Of a stretch of DNA of 64,000 nucleotides, positions 48,986-57,837 are shown one piece after another. The stretch lies in assembly GCA_963841045.1 (NCBI GenBank), contig CAWJBD010000001.1:248001-312000 (forward strand). Reading direction: 5' to 3'. Each line of letters starts with the position of its first letter. Position 1 is the first letter of the stretch. Made by a program: the position numbers and the translations under genes. A model generated the notes under the pieces. It was given only the letters and a program-made list of their open reading frames with translations, was not told the origin of the DNA and made no database searches. The stretch comes from Aalborgiella sp963841045 (lineage in GTDB: Bacteria; Pseudomonadota; Gammaproteobacteria; Burkholderiales; Burkholderiaceae_C).

Positions 48986-49023
48986 ATAAAAAGGGTCAGG
49001 GGCAAATGCTTGCCGCTGACCCT
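48986..49023 (-). terminator. Terminator of tRNA-Pro
   Basis: On the minus strand GGGTCAG ... CTGACCC with a loop of 16 nt and a run of T residues. It lies just downstream of tRNA-Pro, so tRNA-Arg was not simply a second gene in that transcript. Confidence 0.65.
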
Positions 49024-49032
49024 CAATGTTTT

Positions 49033-49109
49033 TGGTCGGAGTACAAGGATTCGAACCTTGGACCCCCTGGTCCCAAACCAGGTGCGCTACCAGGCTGCGC
49101 CACACTCCG
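49033..49109 (-). tRNA. tRNA-Pro (anticodon TGG)
   Basis: 77 nt with encoded CCA. Acceptor CGGAGTG/TACTCCG, anticodon loop TTTGGGA (TGG) and T-loop TTCGAAT. About 96 bp from the stranded half of tRNA-Arg. Confidence 0.94.
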
Positions 49110-49176
49110 CCTTGCCCATGATTGTACCGCAATTTTTTGGGGCTTTCAGAAGTAAAGCGCTTAAAATCGAGTCAAT

Positions 49177-50275
49177 ATGTCAGGCAATACTTTTGGAACA
49201 CTCTTCGCTGTCACCAATTTTGGTGAATCCCACGGCCCAGCTATTGGCTGCATCATCGACGGATGTCCACCCGGCATGCCGCTGTCTGAGGCCGATATCC
49301 AACCCGATTTGGATCGCCGCCGTCCTGGTACATCCAAATTTGTGACCCAGCGCAACGAAGCCGATGCGGTTGAAATTTTGAGTGGTGTGTATGAAGGCAA
49401 AACGACTGGCACACCCATTTGTTTGTTGATTAAAAACACCGACCAGCGCAGCAAAGACTATGGCAATATTTTGGACACCTTTCGCCCAGGCCATGCAGAC
49501 TACACCTATTTGCACAAATACGGCTTGCGTGACCCGCGCGGTGGCGGTCGTTCTTCGGCACGTTTGACTGCGCCCATGGTGGCTGCAGGGGCAGTAGCCA
49601 AAAAATGGTTGGCACAGCAATACGGCACCGTTTTTCGCGGCTGCATGACGCAAGTAGGCGATGTGGTCGTACCTTTTGAGTCTTGGGACCATGTGCCCAA
49701 CAACCCCTTCTTTGCACCTGTTGCCAACGTTGCACACATTGAAGCCTACATGGAAGAACTGCGCATGGCACACGATTCTTGCGGTGCGCGGATTCGCGTA
49801 TCGGCCAGCAATGTGCCAGTTGGTTTGGGTGAACCTTTGTTTGACAAAATGGATGCAGATATTGCCTACGCCATGATGGGCATCAATGCTGTCAAAGGCG
49901 TTGAAATTGGTGCTGGCTTTGGCAGTGTGACACAACGCGGTACCGTGCATGGTGATTCTCTCTCGCCGCAGGGCTTTAAATCCAACAATGCAGGCGGCGT
50001 ATTGGGTGGCATCAGCACCGGGCAGGATTTGGAAGTGTCCATCGCCATCAAACCCACCAGCTCGATTTTGTCTCCGCGCGAGTCCATTGACCTTGGCAGG
50101 CAACTCGGCCACTGTGGTAACCAAAGGTCGGCACGACCCTTGTGTCGGCATTCGCGCAACGCCGATAGCTGAAGCCATGTTGGCACTGGTGGTGATGGAA
50201 CACGCCTTGCGCCAACGCGCGCAATGCGGTGATGTGCGCGTGGCCACCAAGCCCATCCCAGCGCAAGCCAAATAA
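49177..50275 (+). pseudogene. aroC: Chorismate synthase gene with apparent frameshift
   Basis: Chorismate synthase converts EPSP to chorismate using reduced FMN (last shikimate step). MSGNTFGTLFAVTNFGESHGPAIGCIIDG, RPGHADYTYLHKYG and FRPGHAD/GRSSAR signature are in frame. At about 50090 one extra C (GAC-C-TTG) shifts the frame; the rest LAGNSATVVTKGRHDPCVGIRATPIAEAM... to TAA 50273-50275 is intact in the +1 frame. Without the extra C the protein has the normal length of about 365. The gene is normally essential in prototrophs, so an error in the sequence is likely. Confidence 0.88.
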
Positions 50276-50296
50276 TCAGCACACACATCAATCGTT

Positions 50297-51499
50297 GTGA
50301 GTACTGACCCCACAGCGCAAAAGCCAGCTGCTAGCAAAGCCACCACGCGGCAACTTGCACCGTTTGCCGCCATGTCGGCCAGCTATTTTGCACACATTGG
50401 TTTCTTCAACCCCTATCTACCATTGTGGCTCAAAGACTTGGGATTGAGTCTGATCACCATCAGCTTGCTCATCACCATTCAATCAATCACACGCATAGTT
50501 GCACCCTATGGATGGGGGTGGCTGAGCGACCACACGGGTGAACGGGTGAAACTGATGCGCTATGGCGCAACCATGGCCTTAATTGGATCACTGGGGCTTT
50601 GGTTCAATTTGGGGACGTGGTGGTTTGCTTTGATCTTGCTCATCATGTTTGCCCACACCAGTGCCATGATGCCCATGAGTGAAGCCGCCATGGCACATTT
50701 GGTGAGCAGCAGCGGCAGTTTTGATGCCAAGCGTTATGGCCGTGTGCGCTTGTTTGGCTCTGTTGGTTTCTTGGTCACTGTTCTGGCGTCGGGCACATGG
50801 TTTGAAAAATATGGCATGCGTGATTTTCCAGCTTGGAGCACCTTCACACTGTTGGCTGTGACCATTGCAGTTTGGCTGCTACCCAACCACAAAGAGCCAC
50901 GCCACGCGCATGAAGTGAATGAGCCCATTTGGCCAATTTTGCATGAGCGTAAAGTGCAATGGTTTTTTGCAGCTTTGTTTTTTCACGTCATCTCGCACAT
51001 CAGCTTGTATATCTTCTTTTCTTTGTACTGTGATCAATTGGGTTACAGCAAAGCCACCATCGGATTATTGTGGGCGATTTCGATTGGCGTGGAGATTTAT
51101 TGGTTTTTCAGCCAAAGCCGATGGCTACCAGCACTGAGCTTGCCAGCATGGCTCATGGTTTGTTCTGCTGTGATGGTTTTGCGCACTGGCATCACCGCCA
51201 CCAGTGCCAGTGTTTTTGCACTGTTGGTCTTTGCACAAATGCTGCATGCCATTACTTTTGCCACGCATCACACGGCCTGCATTGCCATGTTGTCGCAACA
51301 TTTCCCAGGCAGGCACCGTGGCCGTGGTCAAGCCTTGTACACCGTGATTGGTTATGGTTTAACAGGCTTTATTGGCGGCGTGGGTGGCGGATTCATGAGT
51401 ACAAAATACGGTATATCCAGCGTATTTTATACCTCGATTGCTACAAGTTTAATAGCACTTGTTTGCGCCTATCAGGTTTACAAGCAACATCAAACATAA
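50297..51499 (+). CDS. MFS transporter (HcaT/LacY-like)
   Basis: A 400-residue, 12-helix transporter from GTG 50297. FAAMSASYFAHIGFFNPYLPLWLKDLGLS and GWGWLSDHTGERVKLMRYGA match the nucleoside/phenylpropionate-type MFS_1-like group. The loop after helix 2 carries the MFS motif DHTGERVKLM. It follows aroC by 21 bp; substrate unknown. Confidence 0.82.
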   Translation: MSTDPTAQKPAASKATTRQLAPFAAMSASYFAHIGFFNPYLPLWLKDLGLSLITISLLITIQSITRIVAPYGWGWLSDHTGERVKLMRYGATMALIGSLGLWFNLGTWWFALILLIMFAHTSAMMPMSEAAMAHLVSSSGSFDAKRYGRVRLFGSVGFLVTVLASGTWFEKYGMRDFPAWSTFTLLAVTIAVWLLPNHKEPRHAHEVNEPIWPILHERKVQWFFAALFFHVISHISLYIFFSLYCDQLGYSKATIGLLWAISIGVEIYWFFSQSRWLPALSLPAWLMVCSAVMVLRTGITATSASVFALLVFAQMLHAITFATHHTACIAMLSQHFPGRHRGRGQALYTVIGYGLTGFIGGVGGGFMSTKYGISSVFYTSIATSLIALVCAYQVYKQHQT

Positions 51500-51501
51500 A
51501 A

Positions 51502-51535
51502 AAAATCCCGCGCAATTTTGCAACTGCGCGGGATG
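51502..51535. terminator. Bidirectional terminator
   Basis: ATCCCGCGCA-ATTTTGCAAC-TGCGCGGGAT between convergent MFS and aceA genes, with A-rich and T-containing flanks. Confidence 0.8.
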
Positions 51536-51559
51536 TGAAACAGAATTGATTTTCTGTGT

Positions 51560-52870
51560 TTAGTGGAATTGCTCTTCTTCAGTAGAGCCGGTCAACGCTG
51601 TAACGCTGGACTTACCACCTTGAATCACTGTGGTGATTTCGTCAAAGTAGCCGGTACCCACTTCTTGTTGGTGTGACACGAAGCTGTAGCCACGGTCACG
51701 TGCTGCAAATTCTGGCTCTTGCACTTTTTCCACGTACGCAGACATGCCGCGCTTGACGTAGTCTTGTGACAAGTCGAACATGTGGTACCACATGTTGTGG
51801 ATGCCAGCCAAGGTGATGAACTGGTATTTGTAGCCCATTGCGCCGAGTTCTTTTTGAAATTTGGCAATTGTTGCATCGTCCAAGTTTTTCTTCCAGTTGA
51901 AAGATGGTGAGCAGTTGTAGGCCAACATTTTGCCTGGGTGCTTGGCGTGTACTGCGTCAGCAAACTTCTTCGCAAAGTCCAAATCAGGCGTACCTGTTTC
52001 GCACCAGACCAAATCGGCGTAATCGGCATAAGCCACAGCGCGGCTGATGGCTTGGTCGATACCTTTTTTGGTTTTGTAAAAGCCTTCAGCAGTACGCTCG
52101 CCTGTCAAGAATGGTTTGTCGTTAGCGTCGTAGTCGCTGGTTAACAAATCGGCTGCTTCTGCATCGGTACGGGCAATCACCAATGTTGGCACGCCATATA
52201 CGTCAGCTGCCATACGGGCTGCGATCAATTTTTGTACCGCTTCGGTGGTAGGCACCAACACTTTGCCGCCCATGTGGCCGCATTTTTTCACTGAAGCCAA
52301 TTGGTCTTCAAAGTGAACGCCGCCTGCACCAGCGCGAATCATGGCTTTCATCAATTCGTAGGCATTCAACACGCCACCGAAACCTGCCTCAGCATCAGCC
52401 ACGATAGGTGCGTGGTAGTCGATATAGCCTTTGTCACCAGGGTTAATGCCTTTGGACCATTGAATTTCGTCAGCACGTGTGAACGAATTGTTGATACGCT
52501 CAACCACTTTTGGCACTGAATCAACTGGGTACAAAGATTGGTCTGGGTACATTGCTGAGTATTCATTGTTGTCAGCAGCCACTTGCCAGCCTGACAAGTA
52601 AATGGCTTTGATACCCGCCTTCACCTGTTGCATGGCTTGACCACCGGTCAACGCGCCCAAGCAATTCACATAGGGCTCGTTGTTCACCAAGTTCCACAAT
52701 TTTTCAGCACCGCGACGTGCCAAAGTGTGCTCTACTTGGAATGATCCGCGCAAGCGAACCACATCAGCCGCGCTGTAACCGCGTTTGATACCTTTCCAGC
52801 GAGGGTTGGTGGCCCAGTCTTTTTCAAGTTCCGCGATTTGTTGTTCGCGTGTGAGGTTTTTTTGACTCAT
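51560..52870 (-). CDS. aceA: Isocitrate lyase
   Basis: A 436-residue enzyme that splits isocitrate to glyoxylate and succinate (glyoxylate shunt). Catalytic signature KKCGHMGGK at about residues 190-198, with IVADAEAGFGG and ARTDAEAADLL metal-site motifs. The end STEEEQFH is common in short proteobacterial forms. Upstream region has inverted repeats that may bind a regulator. Confidence 0.95.
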   Translation of the reverse strand: MSQKNLTREQQIAELEKDWATNPRWKGIKRGYSAADVVRLRGSFQVEHTLARRGAEKLWNLVNNEPYVNCLGALTGGQAMQQVKAGIKAIYLSGWQVAADNNEYSAMYPDQSLYPVDSVPKVVERINNSFTRADEIQWSKGINPGDKGYIDYHAPIVADAEAGFGGVLNAYELMKAMIRAGAGGVHFEDQLASVKKCGHMGGKVLVPTTEAVQKLIAARMAADVYGVPTLVIARTDAEAADLLTSDYDANDKPFLTGERTAEGFYKTKKGIDQAISRAVAYADYADLVWCETGTPDLDFAKKFADAVHAKHPGKMLAYNCSPSFNWKKNLDDATIAKFQKELGAMGYKYQFITLAGIHNMWYHMFDLSQDYVKRGMSAYVEKVQEPEFAARDRGYSFVSHQQEVGTGYFDEITTVIQGGKSSVTALTGSTEEEQFH

Positions 52871-52943
52871 GACATACTCCTATGATTAAAAAAATGAAAG
52901 TGGCGAGGCAGCCATTCGCTGCATCTCTTAAACATGATTGTAG

Positions 52944-52979
52944 TCTTATATAAGAGTGATTTCCACTCTTATGTCTTAT
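52944..52979. promoter_or_regulatory. Inverted/direct repeats between aceA and EamA gene
   Basis: ATAAGAGTG-(5)-CACTCTTAT (52950-52972) is a perfect dyad overlapped by TCTTATATAAGA; TCTTAT recurs four times. In the 213-bp divergent region, AT-rich. Likely an operator for aceA. Confidence 0.5.
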
Positions 52980-53083
52980 AGAAGATATTTATTTTATCAA
53001 TATAAATCAACAAGTTAAAAACAGAATTTCTCGATATGAAATATGATTTTCCATATTGAGAAAAATTAAACGAAATAAAATCC

Positions 53084-54037
53084 ATGCAAATGAACAAACC
53101 ACTGGCCTACTTTTGTTTAGCACTGAGCATGGCTTTGGTAGGCAGTTATGTGGCATTGTCAAAACCACTCACGGTGGTTCTACCCATTTTTCTGTTGGCA
53201 TGGCTGCGTTTTGGTATCGGTGGCTTGGCAATGCTGCATTGGTTGAAAAAACCCAGTAATGAAGCCCCCATGAGTCCACAAACCAAACGCTTGGTTTTCA
53301 TTGAATCGTTTTTAGGCAACTTTTTATTTTCAATTTGCATGCTCTTTGGTGTCAGCATGACCAGCGCACTCAATGCCGGCATCATCATGTCCACCATTCC
53401 GGCAGTGGTCGCTGTATTGAGCTGGATATTTTTGCGCGAACGCATTGGGCTGAACGTCTGGCTGGCCGTGGCATGCGGTGTGTTGGGCATCGCTTTGTTT
53501 GCAATTTCAAAATCTGCAACTGAAATTCAAAATGCGAATGTCAACATCACAGCAACAAACACAACATTCACAAGTGCATGGCTTGGCAATGTTTTGCTTT
53601 TTTGTGCCGTGCTGTGTGAAGCAGCGTATGCGGTGATTGGCAAAAAGCTAACCAACACATTGAGCCCTAAACGCATCAGCGCACTCATCAATTTGTGGGG
53701 GTTTGTATTGATGACACCATTTGGTTTGTACATGGCGTGGCAATTTAATTTTGGCAGTGTGTCGAATCAGATGTGGTTGCTGTTAATTTTTTATGCACTG
53801 GCTGCCAGTGTGTGGACTGTGTGGTTGTGGATGACAGGCTTGCAAATTATTCCATCGTCGCAAGCTGGTGTGTTCACTGTTTTCTTGCCTGTATCGGCCG
53901 CCGTAGTTGGCGTGCTTGTGTTGGGTGAAAGCATTAACACGTGGCAATTTATTGCACTGTGCATTGCACTTTTGGGCGTGATCATTGCGACCTTGCCAAT
54001 AGCGAGCACAGAGAGAAAAGCGCACCAAATTGAATAA
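53084..54037 (+). CDS. EamA/DMT-family transporter
   Basis: A 317-residue protein with ten hydrophobic helices in two EamA halves (LSMALVGSYVALSKPL; VLLFCAVLCEAAYAVIGKKL). A Pro in TIPAVVAVLSWIFLRERIG and VFLPVSAAVVGVLVLGESI are family motifs. Possibly amino acid or metabolite export. Divergent from aceA. Confidence 0.85.
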   Translation: MQMNKPLAYFCLALSMALVGSYVALSKPLTVVLPIFLLAWLRFGIGGLAMLHWLKKPSNEAPMSPQTKRLVFIESFLGNFLFSICMLFGVSMTSALNAGIIMSTIPAVVAVLSWIFLRERIGLNVWLAVACGVLGIALFAISKSATEIQNANVNITATNTTFTSAWLGNVLLFCAVLCEAAYAVIGKKLTNTLSPKRISALINLWGFVLMTPFGLYMAWQFNFGSVSNQMWLLLIFYALAASVWTVWLWMTGLQIIPSSQAGVFTVFLPVSAAVVGVLVLGESINTWQFIALCIALLGVIIATLPIASTERKAHQIE

Positions 54038-54246
54038 TTGATGAGCTTCAGAGGGAAAAACAGCATTTCTCCTCTGAAAAAACAACATTTTTTGCAAAAA
54101 AAACTGTTTTCCCCTATGAAAACGCTGTTTTCTCCAGTAGCATCCGCAAGTCAAACGATGAATTGCGCTGAATGAGTTTCTAAGAGAGTCGATTAAAGCG
54201 TCTTCTTCATTGACAGATTCTTAACTTCAAATAAAGGAAATTAATC

Positions 54247-54717
54247 ATGGCAACTGCAAAAAAACCTGCTGCAAAAAAAGCAGCTCCAGCAAAGAAAGCC
54301 CCTGCTAAAAAAGTAGCCGCTAAAAAAGCGCCAGCGAAAAAAGCTGCTCCAGCTAAAAAGCCAGCTGCTAAAAAAGCACCTGCAAAGAAAGCTGCACCAG
54401 CTAAGAAAGTTGCTGCTAAAAAGCCAGCCGCTAAAAAAGCAGCTAAGCCAAAAGCACCCGCTAAAAAACGCGTACCTAATGCAGCTTTCATGAAGCCATT
54501 GACTTTGAGCAATGCATTGGCAGCAGTGGTTGGCGCAGCTTCCATGCCACGCACTGAAATCGTTTCTAAATTGTGGGTTTACATCAAGAAGAACAAGCTG
54601 CAAGACGCAGTCAACAAGCGCATGATCAACGCTGATGCGAAATTGCGCGAAGTGTTTGGCAAAGCACAAGTGTCCATGTTCGAAATGGCTGGCTTGATCG
54701 GCAAGCACGTTAAATAA
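54247..54717 (+). CDS. SWIB/MDM2-domain protein with histone H1-like tail
   Basis: A 156-residue protein. Residues 2-76 are AAKK/APAKK repeats like bacterial histone H1 (nucleoid binding). Residues about 80-156 are an SWIB domain (FMKPLTLSNALAAVVGAASMPRTEIVSKLW). The combination is known in betaproteobacteria and may compact DNA. A terminator hairpin follows at 54738-54761. Confidence 0.9.
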   Translation: MATAKKPAAKKAAPAKKAPAKKVAAKKAPAKKAAPAKKPAAKKAPAKKAAPAKKVAAKKPAAKKAAKPKAPAKKRVPNAAFMKPLTLSNALAAVVGAASMPRTEIVSKLWVYIKKNKLQDAVNKRMINADAKLREVFGKAQVSMFEMAGLIGKHVK

Positions 54718-54737
54718 TATTTAACTCGCCAACAAAA

Positions 54738-54761
54738 AGCCGGTTGCGACCGGCTTTTTTT
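54738..54761 (+). terminator. Terminator after SWIB gene
   Basis: AAAAGCCGG-TTGCGA-CCGGCTTTTTT, a 5-6 bp GC stem with T run. Confidence 0.85.
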
Positions 54762-54889
54762 TCGTCTGTGCCATCTTCAATCATCAGGTTGCTAGACGTC
54801 AGTTCATTGTCAAGTCTTGCAGTAAACTAATCTGCTACTACGCGCAAGCGGTTTGCCTTTACACAGAACAAATAAGAGGAGAGCAGCAC

Positions 54890-56185
54890 ATGTCATACCA
54901 AACCCAATACAAATCCAAGCGCATGAGCGCGCAAGATGCCATCAAATTCGTCAAAAACGGCGATTTCATTGTGGTGCCCACGGGTGCGGGTGAACCCCCA
55001 GTTTTGCTGACCGCATTGTCTGATGCACGCCGCAATTACAAAGACGTGAAGGTTGGCTCTGTCTTGCCCATGCGCAAGTTTGGCTACCTGGACCCTGAAA
55101 CATACGAAAACGTTCGCAAAGTCAGTTTCTTTTTAGGTGGCCAAGCGCGCCCTGGCGCGCAGCAAGGCTGGGTGGAATACATCCCCTGCAACTTCTCTGA
55201 CATTCCGCGCAAAATGGAACGCGGCAACATGGCCGCCGACGTGGTGTTTGCCTTGTGCTCACCCATGGATGACCATGGTTACTTCTCCATCAGCTTGGGC
55301 GCAGACTACACCATGGCGGCTTTAAGCAAAGCGCACGCCATCGTTTTAGAAGTGAACCCCAACGTGCCCTTTGCCAACGGCGACTGCCATGTGCACATTT
55401 CGCAAGTGACCGCTTTGATTGAAGACGATGCACCCGTGCTGGAAGTGGGCTTGCCCAAAATCGGCCCCGTGCAAGAAGCCATTGGCAAGTATGTGGCCGA
55501 CATGATTGAAGACGGCTCTACCCTGCAGATTGGCTACGGCGGCATTCCAGATGCCGTGGTGATGCAGCTCACCGACAAAAAAGATTTGGGCGTGCACACC
55601 GAAATGTTGGGCGACGGCATCATGAGCTTGGTGGAAAAAGGCGTGGTCAACTGCAGCCGTAAAAATTTCAACAAAGGCAAAATCATCGCCACCTTTGCAC
55701 TGGGATCTAAAAAGCTGTACCAGTTCATGCACCGCAACCCCATGCTGGAAATGCACCCGGTCAACTACACCAATGACCCGTATTCTGCTGGGCAAAACGA
55801 CAATTTGATTTCCGTCAACGCCACTTTGCAAATCGACTTTTTGGGCCAATGCGGCTCCGAAAGTTTAGGTCCACTGCCCTTCTCTGGCACAGGCGGTCAG
55901 GCCGATTTTGTGCGCGCAGCCAATCGCTCTAAAGGCGGCAAATCCTTCATCGTTTTGCCATCAACCGCAAAAGACGACACCATCTCCCGCATCGCCCCCA
56001 TGCTCACACCGGGTACGGCTGTCACCACCAGCAAAAACGAAGTCAACTACGTCGTCACCGAATACGGCGTCGCCAAACTGGACGGCAAATCCGCCAAACA
56101 ACGCGTTCAAGCCTTGGTAGGCATCGCCCACCCCAAATTCAGAGACGAACTTTTGGCAAGCGCTAAGAAGATGAATTTGCTGTGA
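54890..56185 (+). CDS. Acetyl-CoA hydrolase / CoA transferase
   Basis: A 431-residue enzyme with family start (IVVPTGAGEPPVLLTAL), AMGDDHGYFS-like PMDDHGYFSISLGADYT, and the CoA-binding GTGGQADFVRAA. Transfers CoA between acyl-CoA and acetate or similar. SD: GAGGAGAGCAGCAC before ATG. Confidence 0.88.
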   Translation: MSYQTQYKSKRMSAQDAIKFVKNGDFIVVPTGAGEPPVLLTALSDARRNYKDVKVGSVLPMRKFGYLDPETYENVRKVSFFLGGQARPGAQQGWVEYIPCNFSDIPRKMERGNMAADVVFALCSPMDDHGYFSISLGADYTMAALSKAHAIVLEVNPNVPFANGDCHVHISQVTALIEDDAPVLEVGLPKIGPVQEAIGKYVADMIEDGSTLQIGYGGIPDAVVMQLTDKKDLGVHTEMLGDGIMSLVEKGVVNCSRKNFNKGKIIATFALGSKKLYQFMHRNPMLEMHPVNYTNDPYSAGQNDNLISVNATLQIDFLGQCGSESLGPLPFSGTGGQADFVRAANRSKGGKSFIVLPSTAKDDTISRIAPMLTPGTAVTTSKNEVNYVVTEYGVAKLDGKSAKQRVQALVGIAHPKFRDELLASAKKMNLL

Positions 56186-56201
56186 TCGATTTGCCTGGTA
56201 T

Positions 56202-56268
56202 GCTATAAATTTAATAGCACACCAGACAATCAATACGCTGGCTACAGGCCAATTTTTCATATAAAATT
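56202..56268 (+). repeat. Dispersed repeat, copy 5
   Basis: GCTATAAATTTAATAGC, then AGACAATCAATACGCTGGCTACAGGCCAATTT and a CATATAAAATT tail. Between two convergent genes. Confidence 0.75.
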
Positions 56269-57535
56269 ACGCAAACTTGGTTCGCGCAGATCCTGCTGCA
56301 AGGCTTGTCTCGTGTGCCGACTCTGAAATGACTTGGCTCACCATATCGGCAGTGACTGCTGACAGCGTCCAACCCAAATGGCCGTGACCGGTGTTGTAAA
56401 ACACATTGGCTTTCTTACCACGCCCGACGCGCGGCATCATGTTGGGCATCATGGGGCGCAGGCCTGCCCACGACACGACGGAACGTGTGTTGATGTTGGG
56501 AAAGCATTGTTCCACCCATTTGATCAAGGGTTGAATGCGGTTGGCGCGGATGTCGCGGTTCATGCCATTGAACTCTGCCGTGCCTGCCACGCGAAAACGA
56601 TTCAAACCCAAACGGCTGGTGACCAACTTGGTTTCGTCGTCTAACAAACTCACCGTGGGCGCACCGGCTTGGCTGGCTGCGTCGTTCATGTTCACGGTGA
56701 TGGAATAGCCTTTGACTGGGTAGAGGTTCACACGGTCGCCCAATTGAGCTGCAAAATCGCGGCTGGCAACACCCGCGCAAACAACGACGCTGTCAAAGGT
56801 GTGTGCATGATGGGTGCTGCTTTCTTGATCGAAGGTGGTGACAACGGCCCATTGGCCGTCGCTCTTCAGCGATGTCACATCTTGCCCATACAAAATTTGC
56901 ACACCCATGCGCTGTGCGGCTGCAGCCAAACCGTTGGTGAAAAGGTGAATGTCACCCGTTGAATCGCTTTCTGTAAAGTAGCCGCCATAGTAGTTTCCAG
57001 CCAAAGTGGGCTCAATGGTTTTCATTTCTTGCGGCGTAACGGCACGACGTGGCAAACCACCTTTTGCCAGCAATTGCGACACACGTCCCGCATGGTCAAA
57101 GCCGGCTTTATCGCGGTAGATGTGCAATATGCCTTCTTTCTTTAAATCGAATTGAATGCCCTCTTCTTCAGCCCATGCAAACAAATGCTGACGTGCCGCC
57201 ACCGCCATGCGCGCCGTTTCAACGGTGTTGCGCTCATACTGGGGCATGGCAGCTATGAACTCAGCAAACCACGAAATTTTGTGCCAAGAGGGTTTGGGGT
57301 TAACCAACAAGGGTGCATCGCTTTTGAGCATCCATTTCAGCCCTTTGAGAATGGTTGACTTGTGCGTCCACACCTCGGCATTGGATGCCGACAACTGACC
57401 GCCGTTGGCGAATGAAGTCTCCATAGCGGCGTAGCGCTGGCGTTCAAACAGCGTGACCGTAAAGCCACGTTTGGCTAAAGCGTAGGCGGTGGTGACGCCT
57501 GTGATGCCACCACCAATGATTGCGATTGTTTTCAT
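56267..57535 (-). CDS. dadA: D-amino acid dehydrogenase-like FAD oxidoreductase
   Basis: A 422-residue flavoprotein, ATG 57535. Rossmann FAD motif IAIIGGGITGVTTAYALAKRG at the start; C-terminal RPMMPNMMPRVGR and NVFYNTGHGHLGWTLS are as in DadA. It deaminates D-amino acids to keto acids. A glycine riboswitch lies 60 nt upstream, so the physiological substrate may be glycine or the gene is under glycine control. Confidence 0.88.
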   Translation of the reverse strand: MKTIAIIGGGITGVTTAYALAKRGFTVTLFERQRYAAMETSFANGGQLSASNAEVWTHKSTILKGLKWMLKSDAPLLVNPKPSWHKISWFAEFIAAMPQYERNTVETARMAVAARQHLFAWAEEEGIQFDLKKEGILHIYRDKAGFDHAGRVSQLLAKGGLPRRAVTPQEMKTIEPTLAGNYYGGYFTESDSTGDIHLFTNGLAAAAQRMGVQILYGQDVTSLKSDGQWAVVTTFDQESSTHHAHTFDSVVVCAGVASRDFAAQLGDRVNLYPVKGYSITVNMNDAASQAGAPTVSLLDDETKLVTSRLGLNRFRVAGTAEFNGMNRDIRANRIQPLIKWVEQCFPNINTRSVVSWAGLRPMMPNMMPRVGRGKKANVFYNTGHGHLGWTLSAVTADMVSQVISESAHETSLAAGSARTKFA

Positions 57536-57595
57536 GCGATAAAAGCTTTCAAAACGTCGAGGCTTGGGCTTTGCCATACAAAACATATGCCAAAG

Positions 57596-57798
57596 CGCCC
57601 CTTCTGTTTTGGACCTGAGAGATTCACGATGTGCTGATTGTGTTCAGCGCCTCGTTTGCTCCTGCGGTGCACTGGCAGACGATGAATGCCAGTAGCTCTT
57701 CAGAGAATGTGCAAGTGATCGGTCCTTTTGCCTGAGAGATTCCGGGGCGGTTGCTCCTTCGGCGCTGCCTGCGGTTTGATGCAATGGCAGACTCTCCC
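57596..57798 (-). ncRNA. Tandem glycine riboswitch
   Basis: On the minus strand two aptamers: the first begins GGGAGAG (57798), carries GCCGAAGGAGCAA, and ends CTCTCAGGCAAAAGGAC; the second carries GCAGGAGCAAAC and ends CTCTCAGGTCCAAAACAG. A stem CTTTGGCATA/TATGGCAAAG follows (about 57560-57595) as a possible expression platform before dadA. Glycine riboswitches are usually turned on by glycine. Confidence 0.9.
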
Positions 57799-57837
57799 GA
57801 TCACTTGTTGACAATTAAGTCGATAAAAAAACAAAAA

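Noticed and set aside
49180..50373. Long minus-strand open frame (397 codons) opposite aroC
   Set aside because: It is antisense to a clear chorismate synthase gene and its translation is Cys/His-rich without family features.
54207..54708. Hydrophobic Phe/Ala/Gly-rich frames antisense to the SWIB gene
   Set aside because: They are the reverse complement of AAKK repeats, so a composition artefact.
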